Virus record (IMG/VR): IMGVR_UViG_3300035665_000293
Coordinates: 1 to 20,243 of that record
Direction: 5' to 3' (one strand)
DNA from: a virus
DNA length: 20,243 nt
The position numbers and the translations under genes are program-made. Below the pieces are notes generated by a model, which saw only the letters and a list, made by a program, of their open reading frames with translations, was not told the origin of the DNA and did not search any database. How positions within the stretch are numbered: the stretch's first letter is position 1; every line of letters starts with the position of its first letter. Shown here one piece after another: positions 1 to 8,000 of this stretch.

Positions 1-2549
1 GGGCCAGCCTCGGCCTTAGAAGCAAGAACCTCTTCCACTGCCTGTGCATTGCTCATGCCGGGGAGTTTGACCGCATCCGCCGCAGCGCGAGTCGCCGGGT
101 TAGTGTCGTAGATATCGTTCAGGATGTCGTCAAGACGAGTGCGGAACTTTTGGCGCAAACCAAAATGGCCTAGACTTTCATGGAGGACAGTCGCATGTAC
201 GTCAGCCCGGTCATTAGCGCGACTGGCGATAACGTAGGTCTTACCTTCTTTGTAAAAACCTTTGGTGTTCGGTTTGATCTGCACGCCTTGTGGAATACGC
301 GCATCGTTCTCATCGTCAAGAACAACAATTTCTGGTGCGTTAGTCCAGCCCTGAGCGGCTTCGTTTGCGGCCTGCTCGACATCAGGCTTTGCCATAACAG
401 GCGACGGCGGCACTTGCCCCGTGCGGAACAGATCATTGGGATCAACTTCAATTAAAGGAGTTGGGCGGGTTTCTTCAATTCCAGAAATATCACCTAATGC
501 AGGCTCGACTCTTTCCGTTCTTGGAGCAACATCAGCAGCAACTCGTGGAGCAGGCTCCACTCTTTCACTTTCAACTGGCGCAACTTCTGATCTAACGGGT
601 TCTGGTCCCGGTAAAGGCAATTCAGGGCTTCTTCCAACTGTTCCAACGTCAGGCGTTTCAGTAACTGTTGGTGTTGTTTGGACGGATACACTCGGAGCCT
701 CCCTAGGTTGCCCCATCGTGATACTGCGCTTTCCTTTCTTGATAGGTGTGACAACCCCTTCAAGTTCCATTCGTTTAAGAAGTTCAGTGGCTTTCTTGAG
801 CCCAACGTTAAGCGCCTTCTGAATCGTTGCAGGGGCGGGATTACCAGACTGCAGAACAACTTCAACCGCTTGTCGATAAAGCGGATCTTCAACAGTGGTT
901 GGCTCCATTGGCAGCGCGACTTGAGCGCCTGCGGCCTGCGGAATGGGAGCAACACCTCCTGACGGTGCGGGAACCGTAACAGGTTGAGTCTTAGGCGCAG
1001 TCTCTGCGCCGGGGACACCAATAGCCGCTGCCAGCGGCTGATCAATTTGAAGAGTCTGCTGCGCTCCTGCTACCTGCGGAATCCCTGTAATCGGCGTAGC
1101 CGGTGTGGTCGGCACTACCGGAGGAGGGGTCTGTATTAACTGCTGCTGAGCAGTCGCAGTTTGCGGAATTGGAGGAACGGGTGCTGCGGGCGGGGGAGAT
1201 ACCGGTGTGCCTGACAGTTCTTGAAGTCTTAAACGAATGTAAGGAATGGCTTCTTTGAGCCTATCAGCCTTTGCAAGGAGCCTTTGTTCAACCTCAACAG
1301 GATCGAGTCCCGTCTTACGAGCAACTTCTTCGTTCTCTTCAACTTTGGCAGGATCAGCAAGATCAAACGAAAGTCTTTCTAAATCGGCTTCTGCTAATTT
1401 AAGCGCCTCAGCCGCCTCCTTTGGCGTGTCAAGTTTATTTAGAACTGAACGCAGTTCGGGGGAAGCCCCCTCAAAAGACGTAGGCAGTGGAGGCTCGGCG
1501 GCTTTGGCTGCGGCTTCCTGTTCTTTCTTTACCGCTTCGATTTCTTCTTGCGTTTCAGAAACTATGTCAGCAGGAGGAGCAGTCTCTTGTACTTTGTCCC
1601 TAGCAGCAGATCTACTAGCAAGCCTACCGACAGCACCTAGTGGAGCCATCAATCCAGTCTGATACGCAACCTCGCCATACTCTCGCATGGCGTCATCACT
1701 TGTAAGCGGAAGTCCTGCTTGAGCGCGTTCTAATGCTTGCTGAGCAACTTCGGTGGGAACTTCGGCAGCCACACCTACGACGGCACCTTTGGCTACTGTC
1801 TTGACTAAACCTTCTTTAGCCAGTTTTTCAGCGGCCTCGATATCTCCTTTTGCAAGTAAATCGTCTACTTTCTTACCAAGTTCACCAAAAAGTTTTTTAC
1901 CTAAAACTCGTCCAACGACAAGAAATTGACTTGCTACATCAAGCGCGGCTTGCGGAACAGCAGCGGCAGCGGCGGCTGTACGAGAGATATCCACATCCCG
2001 GCCTGCAGCGATGTCTTCTTCGGCCTGACGCTGAATGTTAGAACCGTACTGCTGCAAGAAAGACGGAGCAACGGCACCGGCTGTACTACCAACCAACGCG
2101 CCAATAGGCCCAAGTGGAGCGCCAGCAGCCGAACCTGCTATAGCCCCCGCCACGGTAGCACCCATCTGCGGCAACTGTTCTGCGATAGCACCGGGGATAC
2201 TGCCGACAACTTCGCCCGCAGCGCCTAACGCGCCACGTTCACCGTAGGCTTGCTTAACTTTTTCAAGACTCGCGCCTTCGCCGTACTCTTCAGTGATTCC
2301 TCTGCTACGCTCAGCAGCAGCAAGTGCGGCTTTCTCGGCATCGCTTAATGATTCAATAGCAGTGCGGCCACTCGAAATCATCGACTTAAGGCCGCTCATG
2401 AACCTATCGCCTACGCCGCCTTTTTCTTCCTCTTGTTGTTGTGCCTCAAGTTGTTTCGCATAGGCAATGGCCTGCTCCAGAGTTGCCCCCGGAGGCCCAT
2501 TAACTTCATACTTTTTTCCAGACGGCGAAGTGACTAAAAACTTAGGCAC
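1..2549 (-). CDS. Large multidomain (polyvalent-type) phage protein with FtsK-gamma-like domain and HExxGH metallopeptidase, 3' end cut by window
   Basis: The frame is open from a GTG at 2549 to the left edge: 849 residues visible, C-terminus missing. The GTG is preferred because a TGAGGT Shine-Dalgarno lies 7 bases upstream and the first residues, MPKFLVTSPSGKKYEV, match the N-terminus typical of large phage proteins. Visible in order: that N-terminal domain (1-40); a Gly/Ala-rich, membrane-compatible stretch (about 105-165); a helical part with the phrase PTEVAQQALERAQAG (about 265-280); a charged coiled region (330-440); a Pro-rich linker with three IPQxAxAQ motifs (about 460-550); an FtsK gamma-like winged helix (553-610); a Pro/Glu linker with ERVEPA twice (610-690); and a zincin-type metallopeptidase with HESLGH at 790-795 and AVEEVLASKAE near 837-847. 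Large phage proteins of this kind are thought to travel in the virion and act in the host; that role is inferred here from composition and gene position. It is the last gene after three other ejection-like proteins. Confidence 0.88.
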   Translation of the reverse strand, partial: MPKFLVTSPSGKKYEVNGPPGATLEQAIAYAKQLEAQQQEEEKGGVGDRFMSGLKSMISSGRTAIESLSDAEKAALAAAERSRGITEEYGEGASLEKVKQAYGERGALGAAGEVVGSIPGAIAEQLPQMGATVAGAIAGSAAGAPLGPIGALVGSTAGAVAPSFLQQYGSNIQRQAEEDIAAGRDVDISRTAAAAAAVPQAALDVASQFLVVGRVLGKKLFGELGKKVDDLLAKGDIEAAEKLAKEGLVKTVAKGAVVGVAAEVPTEVAQQALERAQAGLPLTSDDAMREYGEVAYQTGLMAPLGAVGRLASRSAARDKVQETAPPADIVSETQEEIEAVKKEQEAAAKAAEPPLPTSFEGASPELRSVLNKLDTPKEAAEALKLAEADLERLSFDLADPAKVEENEEVARKTGLDPVEVEQRLLAKADRLKEAIPYIRLRLQELSGTPVSPPPAAPVPPIPQTATAQQQLIQTPPPVVPTTPATPITGIPQVAGAQQTLQIDQPLAAAIGVPGAETAPKTQPVTVPAPSGGVAPIPQAAGAQVALPMEPTTVEDPLYRQAVEVVLQSGNPAPATIQKALNVGLKKATELLKRMELEGVVTPIKKGKRSITMGQPREAPSVSVQTTPTVTETPDVGTVGRSPELPLPGPEPVRSEVAPVESERVEPAPRVAADVAPRTERVEPALGDISGIEETRPTPLIEVDPNDLFRTGQVPPSPVMAKPDVEQAANEAAQGWTNAPEIVVLDDENDARIPQGVQIKPNTKGFYKEGKTYVIASRANDRADVHATVLHESLGHFGLRQKFRTRLDDILNDIYDTNPATRAAADAVKLPGMSNAQAVEEVLASKAEAG
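3..200 (-). other. Zincin-type metallopeptidase domain (HExxGH), truncated at window edge
   Basis: Residues about 784-849 read DVHATVLHESLGHFGLR, followed about 44 residues later by AVEEVLASKAE. HExxGH supplies two zinc-binding histidines and a catalytic glutamate in DPP III-type (M49) enzymes, and large phage polyvalent proteins often carry HExxGHxGLR followed by an EE motif that would give the third ligand. The rest of the domain lies beyond the window. Substrate unknown. Confidence 0.72.
720..893 (-). other. FtsK gamma-like winged-helix domain inside the large phage protein
   Basis: Residues about 553-610 read EDPLYRQAVEVVL, then a turn, IQKALNVGLKKATELLKRME, then LEGVVTP and a basic tail. 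The FtsK gamma domain has the same order: DPL(Y/F)xxAVxxV, xxQRxxxIGYNRAAxxIxxME, GIVxP. In FtsK this domain reads KOPS (GGGNAGGG) and contacts XerD. Length and hydrophobic spacing match. The IGYNRAA part of the recognition helix is VGLKKAT here, so the usual Asn and Arg are both replaced by Lys and the target may differ. The assignment is pattern recognition from memory, not a profile search. Confidence 0.78.
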
Positions 2550-2556
2550 GCTTTAT

Positions 2557-2562
2557 ACCTCA
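2557..2562 (-). promoter_or_regulatory. Ribosome binding site that decides the GTG start at 2549
   Basis: The minus strand reads TGAGGT, 7 bases before the GTG. The TGA of this site is also the stop codon of the preceding 465-residue gene, so termination and initiation are coupled. The same arrangement, TGAGGTA plus an A-rich spacer, occurs before the fibre gene at 16125. Confidence 0.7.
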
Positions 2563-3957
2563 GTCAACTTGCTGACCGCTCCAAGCACCGCCACTACTAG
2601 CAGCAGGTGCCCCACCGCCTTGTGCTTCGAGTATGTTAATTGGCTCTTTTTTTGTACCGTTTGAAGATGTTTTAGTTGAAAGAAGAGACTCGGTTATTTT
2701 TGTTACTTCCGCATCCGCACGTTGTAGTTGAGCCTGCAACGCAGCCTTCTTAGCCGGGTCTTTTTCAATAGCAACTTGTTCTCTTAAAACCCCAGCCTTA
2801 GCCAAAGCGCTGCCAAGCACGTAGTCAGTTGAAGTACCGCGACCCGCTTCAACTCTAGCCCGCGCGTCGTTAACAACAATTTGAGTGCCACGATCATACT
2901 GAGCCAACTGCATACGAGATGCGGCTTCAAACCCGGCCAAAGCGGTGCGGAATTTGTATTCTTCCGCAATTTTTTCACGCTCAAATTGACGATCATTAAG
3001 AGTCTTTTCAGCGTCAATCAAACGCTGTTCATTTTTGTCTACACGGTTCATTGCGGCGGTCGTGCGCGTTGCTACCGCCGTTTCTTTAGCCTTAGTCAAA
3101 CCAATAGCAGCCTTCTCCCGTTCATTACGAGCAGCGCGAATCTCCTTCTCAAGTTCGCGCTCACGAGTTACCGCTGCACTACGGGCTTTAGCCATAGACA
3201 TCAACAGCGTAGGCGACTTAGTAGCGTAGCCTGCAATATCCGCAGCCTCTTGCCGACGCAGGTTTTCCTTATCCCGCATCAACTCCTCAAGCGACCGCTT
3301 CTCTTGCGTCTTCAACAAATTACGTTCTTCTTCAAGAGACTTGGCGTACTCGCCAATACCTTGTTCTTTCTCAATTCCTTCCAACGTTTCTTCTTCTTTC
3401 TTAAACGCCGGGACGTAACCTTGTCCCATAATGTTAGCGTAGTAGTTAAACAACTCTTGATCCGAGCGCGGTTTCTGCAAATTCGCAGCCACGATGGGCG
3501 GCGCAGACTGAGGCACCCCACCTTCTTCAAACGCCACGATGCCGCCACCCGCGAAGCCCTGCGGATTCTCCATCGCCCCTGCATTAAGAGCGCCAAGACC
3601 CTGCTGCATCGGAGGCGGTTGTTGTGGCATTTGCGGCATCTGCCCTGCCATCTGAGGAGGCATACCGCCCTGCGGCATACCTTGCATAGCACCCATAGGC
3701 ATCCCGCCTTGTTGAGCCTGAGCCATAGCGGCAATCTGCTCACGAATAGTCGGGGTCTGCGGAGACTGAGTTTCCGGTTGCTTCAACTGCTCAAACTGCT
3801 TGAGCATGGCAGGGAGATCAATCAGCGGGGCAATACCCTGCTGGGCCATACCTTTGACATAAGTGGCCGCTTGATCGACGGGCATACCCCTCTGCATTGC
3901 CCCGTGAAGCGAAGTGAGCATCGTCCGCACAAGCGGATTAAGTGGAGATACGGCCAT
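2560..3957 (-). CDS. Coiled-coil, Met/Gln/Gly-rich probable internal virion protein
   Basis: This 465-residue protein has a helical N-terminus (1-60, MAVSPLNPLVRTMLTSLHGA), a low-complexity Met/Gln/Pro/Gly stretch (about 80-130), the phrase GFAGGGIVAFEEGG (134-147), a long highly charged helical or coiled-coil part (about 185-370), and a Gly/Ala/Ser-rich tail. It contains no cysteine. I recognise it only as a type found in uncultured aquatic phages next to the Gln-rich protein encoded just upstream. Composition and position, after the nozzle gene and among other large helical proteins, suggest a DNA-ejection or internal core protein; this is inference. The ATG has GGAGG 9 bases upstream (3967-3971), inside the end of the previous gene. 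No catalytic motif was found. Confidence 0.85.
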   Translation of the reverse strand: MAVSPLNPLVRTMLTSLHGAMQRGMPVDQAATYVKGMAQQGIAPLIDLPAMLKQFEQLKQPETQSPQTPTIREQIAAMAQAQQGGMPMGAMQGMPQGGMPPQMAGQMPQMPQQPPPMQQGLGALNAGAMENPQGFAGGGIVAFEEGGVPQSAPPIVAANLQKPRSDQELFNYYANIMGQGYVPAFKKEEETLEGIEKEQGIGEYAKSLEEERNLLKTQEKRSLEELMRDKENLRRQEAADIAGYATKSPTLLMSMAKARSAAVTRERELEKEIRAARNEREKAAIGLTKAKETAVATRTTAAMNRVDKNEQRLIDAEKTLNDRQFEREKIAEEYKFRTALAGFEAASRMQLAQYDRGTQIVVNDARARVEAGRGTSTDYVLGSALAKAGVLREQVAIEKDPAKKAALQAQLQRADAEVTKITESLLSTKTSSNGTKKEPINILEAQGGGAPAASSGGAWSGQQVD

Positions 3958-3959
3958 TA

Positions 3960-5054
3960 TTACCTTCCTCCGAACAAGGTGCCGAGACCACCGCCGCTAC
4001 CCAGCACACCGCCAATCATACCGAAAGTGCTAGACGGCTCGTAGATGCTGGTAGTTTTATCCGAAGACGGCGTACCGCGCAGAAGATTAGAGAAGAACTC
4101 AAGTTGCTTGTACGGGTACTGCATCTCGTCAATGAAGCGTTGGTAATCCGATGCCAGTTTCTGCTGCATAAGATTCTGCTGCTGACCACCCGCACCAAGT
4201 TGCGCCTGATTAATGCCCAACTCTTGTTGATACTGTTGCTGACCAAGATTGCCGAGCATACCTGCCGCAGCCAACTGTTGCTGAAGCCCTTGAAGCCCAA
4301 GACCCGCGCCAAACTGACGGGACTGCTCACCCAACTGTGTACCGGCTAATCCGTATTGAGCACGAAGTTGTGCGTCTTGCGCCGCCTGCTGTGCAGCCTG
4401 TTGGTAGGCGTTCTGAAGCCCCGTGGCTTGAATGTTAGACATTTGATCGGCCAGCCCACGACGGCTTTCAAACTCAGCCAAGGCTTGACGGCTTCCGCCA
4501 AGTGCGCCAGCACGTGTTCCAGCAGCACGCATACCGGGAATCTGCCGGGAAAAGTCCTTAACAGCCTGTTTTTTCTGCTGCTCTACAACGCCCTGCATGT
4601 AAGGCGACATGTATTTATCAAGACCGCCCGGAGCGTCAAAAGCAGATTTATAAAAATCACCCGGCTGTAGTGCTTCATATTGACCGGCTTTTTGTGCGGC
4701 GAGCCCTGCAAGCCCTGCCAGACCAGTAGCCTGACCGATCTGCGGGGCGACTTTCATGCCCCCAATAGACTCCATCGCCTTCTTCTGCAGATCGCTAAAG
4801 TCAGCGACAAGCGGGCGCTCATACGGACGGAAGCCCGATTCAAGGATCGGTACCTGCTTTCCATCTTTATCTAGGATCGGCTGACCCGTAGAAGGATCAG
4901 TTTGAAACATCGGCTTGCCCGTTTTCGGGTCAATCTTTTGCTTCGGATAAGTTAACGCTGCGCCGTACCCGAGCAAGTCTTCGGCGTACTTACGCGCCCA
5001 CTCAGGGATGTTAGAAGTAATCGTGGTGGTTGATGTAGGAGTTGATTCAGCCAT
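3960..5054 (-). CDS. Gln/Ala/Gly-rich probable internal virion (ejection) protein
   Basis: A 364-residue protein. Residues 1-20 are Thr/Ser-rich, followed by IPEWARKYAEDLLGYG and a short stretch resembling an Asp-rich turn repeat (about 40-70, DPKTGKP, DPSTGQP, DKDGKQ). The core is a long Ala/Gln/Gly-rich helical region (about 105-300) containing YMSPYMQGVVEQQKKQAVKD and AGALGGSRQALAEFESRRG, a signature I recall in uncultured aquatic phages. The C-terminus is Gly-rich and weakly hydrophobic (MIGGVLGSGGGLGTLFGG), which could touch membrane. It contains no cysteine and no enzymatic motif. Long Gln/Ala helices resemble podovirus internal core or ejection proteins; function inferred. The ATG has a strong GGAGG 7-8 bases upstream. 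Confidence 0.87.
   Translation of the reverse strand: MAESTPTSTTTITSNIPEWARKYAEDLLGYGAALTYPKQKIDPKTGKPMFQTDPSTGQPILDKDGKQVPILESGFRPYERPLVADFSDLQKKAMESIGGMKVAPQIGQATGLAGLAGLAAQKAGQYEALQPGDFYKSAFDAPGGLDKYMSPYMQGVVEQQKKQAVKDFSRQIPGMRAAGTRAGALGGSRQALAEFESRRGLADQMSNIQATGLQNAYQQAAQQAAQDAQLRAQYGLAGTQLGEQSRQFGAGLGLQGLQQQLAAAGMLGNLGQQQYQQELGINQAQLGAGGQQQNLMQQKLASDYQRFIDEMQYPYKQLEFFSNLLRGTPSSDKTTSIYEPSSTFGMIGGVLGSGGGLGTLFGGR
3967..3971 (-). promoter_or_regulatory. Ribosome binding site GGAGG for the 465-residue protein
   Basis: The minus strand reads GGAGGAAGGTAATAATG. The site lies within the last codons of the upstream gene, whose TAA ends 2 bases before the ATG. Confidence 0.75.
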
Positions 5055-5061
5055 GATTTAA

Positions 5062-5067
5062 TCCTCC
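5062..5067 (-). promoter_or_regulatory. Strong ribosome binding site for the 364-residue protein
   Basis: The minus strand reads TAATGGAGGATTAAATCATG: the TAA stop of the 1203-residue gene, then GGAGGA, 7 bases, then ATG. It is one of the clearest Shine-Dalgarno sites in the window. Confidence 0.8.
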
Positions 5068-5068
5068 A

Positions 5069-8000
5069 TTAGCGCCGTGATTTCTTGCGCGATGGGACAG
5101 GTAAAAATTTATCTACGTTAACTTGCGGGGCTTGCTTTGACTTACCCGTTCGCGCTTTACGAATCAGCGCCATCATCTGATACAGTTTTTTAGCACCGGC
5201 CTCAGTCGATCCGTTGCCAAGATGCGACACCACATCAGCGGGGATAACGAACTCGCCATCCGCCAACGCAGCACGCTGCACACCCTTACCCCGTATCACG
5301 GCAGGAATATCATCAGACATACCGTCTCCCGGTCCTCGCAGGAGTTTACCACCGGCTTGGTATTCCGGCATGGGCGCCATACCGCCTCGGGCGAAGCCAA
5401 AGTTGTATCCGTCAGCGGGGTTCCGCGCTCCGCCAATCCTAGGCAAATCGGCTATTCCGCCCATTTGATACTTTCTAATACGTCCTTTTTTCACATGTCC
5501 TCCAGCAAACCCGCCTTTACCATCTGATAAATCTTTATAACATCCTAGCCATGGGTCAGCCTCATAAGGAACCCCACGTTCGTCATAACAAAGTCCATCT
5601 TCTCCAGCAGGACTATCTTCCCACCACCAAACGCAGCGACCTACTCGTGCGTCAAAAAACTGCCCAAACGAGCACTGCGGTTGCGGTACGTTGCCATAAT
5701 CAGGTGCGTCCCCACTCGGTTCACGACCTTCAGGAATCGGCGCACAGTCGTCAGAATAAATCGGGTTACCGTCACCGTCGTAGCCCATGAATTGCTTTGA
5801 GTATCCAAACGGGCATGACCCATCCGCGTTTTTAGGCACCCTACCTTCTGACGGAGTTGGGGTCGGCGTTGGAGTGGGTTCAGGTGTAGGCTCCGGCGTA
5901 GGAGTCGGAGCGGGTTCGGAGGTTACTCCGCAAGGCGAAGGCTCCCCAAGTCCACGGGTGTAAGTCATACCATCCGGGCATCTGCCGTAGCAAACGTCGC
6001 CTACTTGCACTTCATCCGGGGCGCACTGTTCTTGTCCGCCACCGCCACCGGGCGCAGGGGTTGGAGTAGGTTCGGGTGTCGGAGTAGGTGTTGGTTCGGG
6101 AGTTGGCGCAGGGGTGGGTTCCGGCGCAGGGGTCGGAGCCGGGGTGGGTTCCGGTGCAGGGGTCGGAGCCGGGGTTGGAGCAGGAGTTGGAGCAGGAGTC
6201 GGAGCGGGAGTCGGAGCCGGGGTTGGCGTCTCCCTAATAGGGCAATTCTCCCAAGATGGAATAAGCGAGCCATCTGGGCATCTTTTAAGCAGCGTCTCTG
6301 GCGAAGGGGCCGGAGTAGGTGCGGGGGTAGGCGTGGGTGCGGGCGTTGGAGCCGGTGCAGGACTTTGTTTTTTACGGCAAGCACCTAGCCCACCGTCTGC
6401 TCGCGGGTCATATTCGTATTCATTACCGTACTGCGCCTGACAGTCAGTATCACTGACTCCGTTAAATCGGCACCGGCCTATCTCATAGTCATAGACATAC
6501 CCCGGTTCAGCGCATCGGGGATCTTGCGTAGGCTCCGGCTCAGTAGGCGTCGGTACGGGTGTAGGAGTCGGAGTGGGTTCAGGTGTAGGTGCAGGCTCCG
6601 GCGCAGGGGTTGGAGTAGGTGTTGGTGCGGGTGTAGGTTCAGGTGTAGGAGTCGGAGTGGGTGCGGGCGTAGGCTCCGGCGCGGGAGTCGGAGTAGGTGT
6701 AGGTTCGGGGGCTGGAGTCGGGCAGACTTCCCATGAGGGAACAATAGACCCGTCAGGACAGGTCTTGAGTAATGGTTCTTCCTCCTCCGGTGGGGTCGGA
6801 GTAGGTGTAGGTGCAGGCTCCGGCGCAGGGGTTGGAGTAGGAGCGGGTTCCGGCGCAGGGGTTGGAGTGGGTGTAGGTGTAGGCTCCGGTGTAGGAGTCG
6901 GAGTGGGCGTAGGCGCGGGTGTAGGTGTAGGTGTAGGCTCCGGTGTAGGAGTCGGAGCGGGCGTAGGCGCGGGTGTAGGTGTAGGTGTAGGCTCCGGTGT
7001 AGGAGTCGGAGCGGGCGTAGGCGCGGGTGTAGGGGTTGGAGCCGGGGTTGGAGCCGGAGCAGGCGTAGTTCCGCCAGTATCACCGCCCGGCGTAGTACCT
7101 CCGCCACCTGTACCCGGACCTGTACCACCGCCGGTACCCGGACCAGATCCGCCGCCATCGCCGCCACCATCGCCGCCCCCAGTGCCGGGACTCTTTACAC
7201 AGGGATCAAGCCCCGCTTCCCATCTGGCAAAATCAAAAGTAAAGCCCGGCTGGCACTCGGGTTTAGACGGAGGCGGTGCGGGGGTTGGAGTCGTGGGAGG
7301 CTCCCACGGATATTTAACTACTGGGCCATAAACAGTCTCCGCACGTTGCGGAGTGGTTCTTAAATACTCATCAAGATTCAGATCCATCGGCTTCGCGGCA
7401 GTCGGCGGTCTGAGCAAAGACTGATACCAATCGGCGAGTTCTTGATCGAACGGCATACCATTGGTATCAGCCTTCACTCCAGTCGGAGCAGGCTGAGGAA
7501 GTCGATTAACCGGATGGCGCTTTAAGTCATCTTCGCCCTGAACTGGGGCGCTGCCAGATTCGGCAGCGGCGCGATACCATTCAGGCAGGGCGGGGGCGAA
7601 AGGGAGGAGGCTTTTGAAATACTCCTCTTTGGCTTTTTCAGAATCAGCAGTACCACCTTCAGCGAAGGTTTCTTCGCCTGTGTAAATGTCTACTTTAGGC
7701 TCATACCCGTTACCCTGTGTGCGGACCATCGGATAAGAAAAATTCGGCTGTGGCACTACCCCGCCAACCGCCATACCGCGTCGGTAATAATCTTCTTCCT
7801 CATCAGGTGGACGTTCTGGTGGAGGAGACTGGTACGGCGAACTCTGCCGCATCCCTTGTTGCGGGTTCTGCGTATAGCCCGGATATTCAGTGCCGTAGCC
7901 GTAATCAGCGTAACCGCCTTCAATAAAGTACGGTTGGCCCGGCTCACCAAAACGCGGGTTGACTCGACCGGGGCTGTACTGAACATTCCTATACCCAACC

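Larger units (their letters stand above)
6050..7069 (-). repeat. Pro-Thr-Ala-Glu low-complexity coding region (three main tracts)
   Basis: The minus strand encodes almost uninterrupted PTP, PAP and PEP units in about 6521-7069, 6296-6361 and 6050-6232, with cysteine modules between; a fourth short tract lies at about 5852-5917. The plus strand is correspondingly G-rich, reading GGNGTN-type units throughout. Unit lengths vary, with 54-bp and 30-bp local periods, which indicates growth by slippage or unequal crossing over. Confidence 0.93.

Noticed and set aside
2881-4044. A 387-codon open frame on the plus strand, opposite two virion genes
   Set aside because: It spans the junction of the two minus-strand genes, is full of Arg/His/Leu runs typical of the antisense of Lys/Glu/Gln-rich genes, and has no ribosome binding site or recognisable domain.
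5852-7069. TonB-like periplasm-spanning function of the Pro-Thr tracts
   Set aside because: Pro-rich spacers resemble those of TonB, but no TonB C-terminal domain or N-terminal membrane anchor is visible, so I did not call it.
6573-7331. A plus-strand open frame encoding endless Gly-Val-Gly-Ala
   Set aside because: It is the exact antisense of the Pro-Thr tracts; composition follows from the repeat, and every other gene is on the minus strand.
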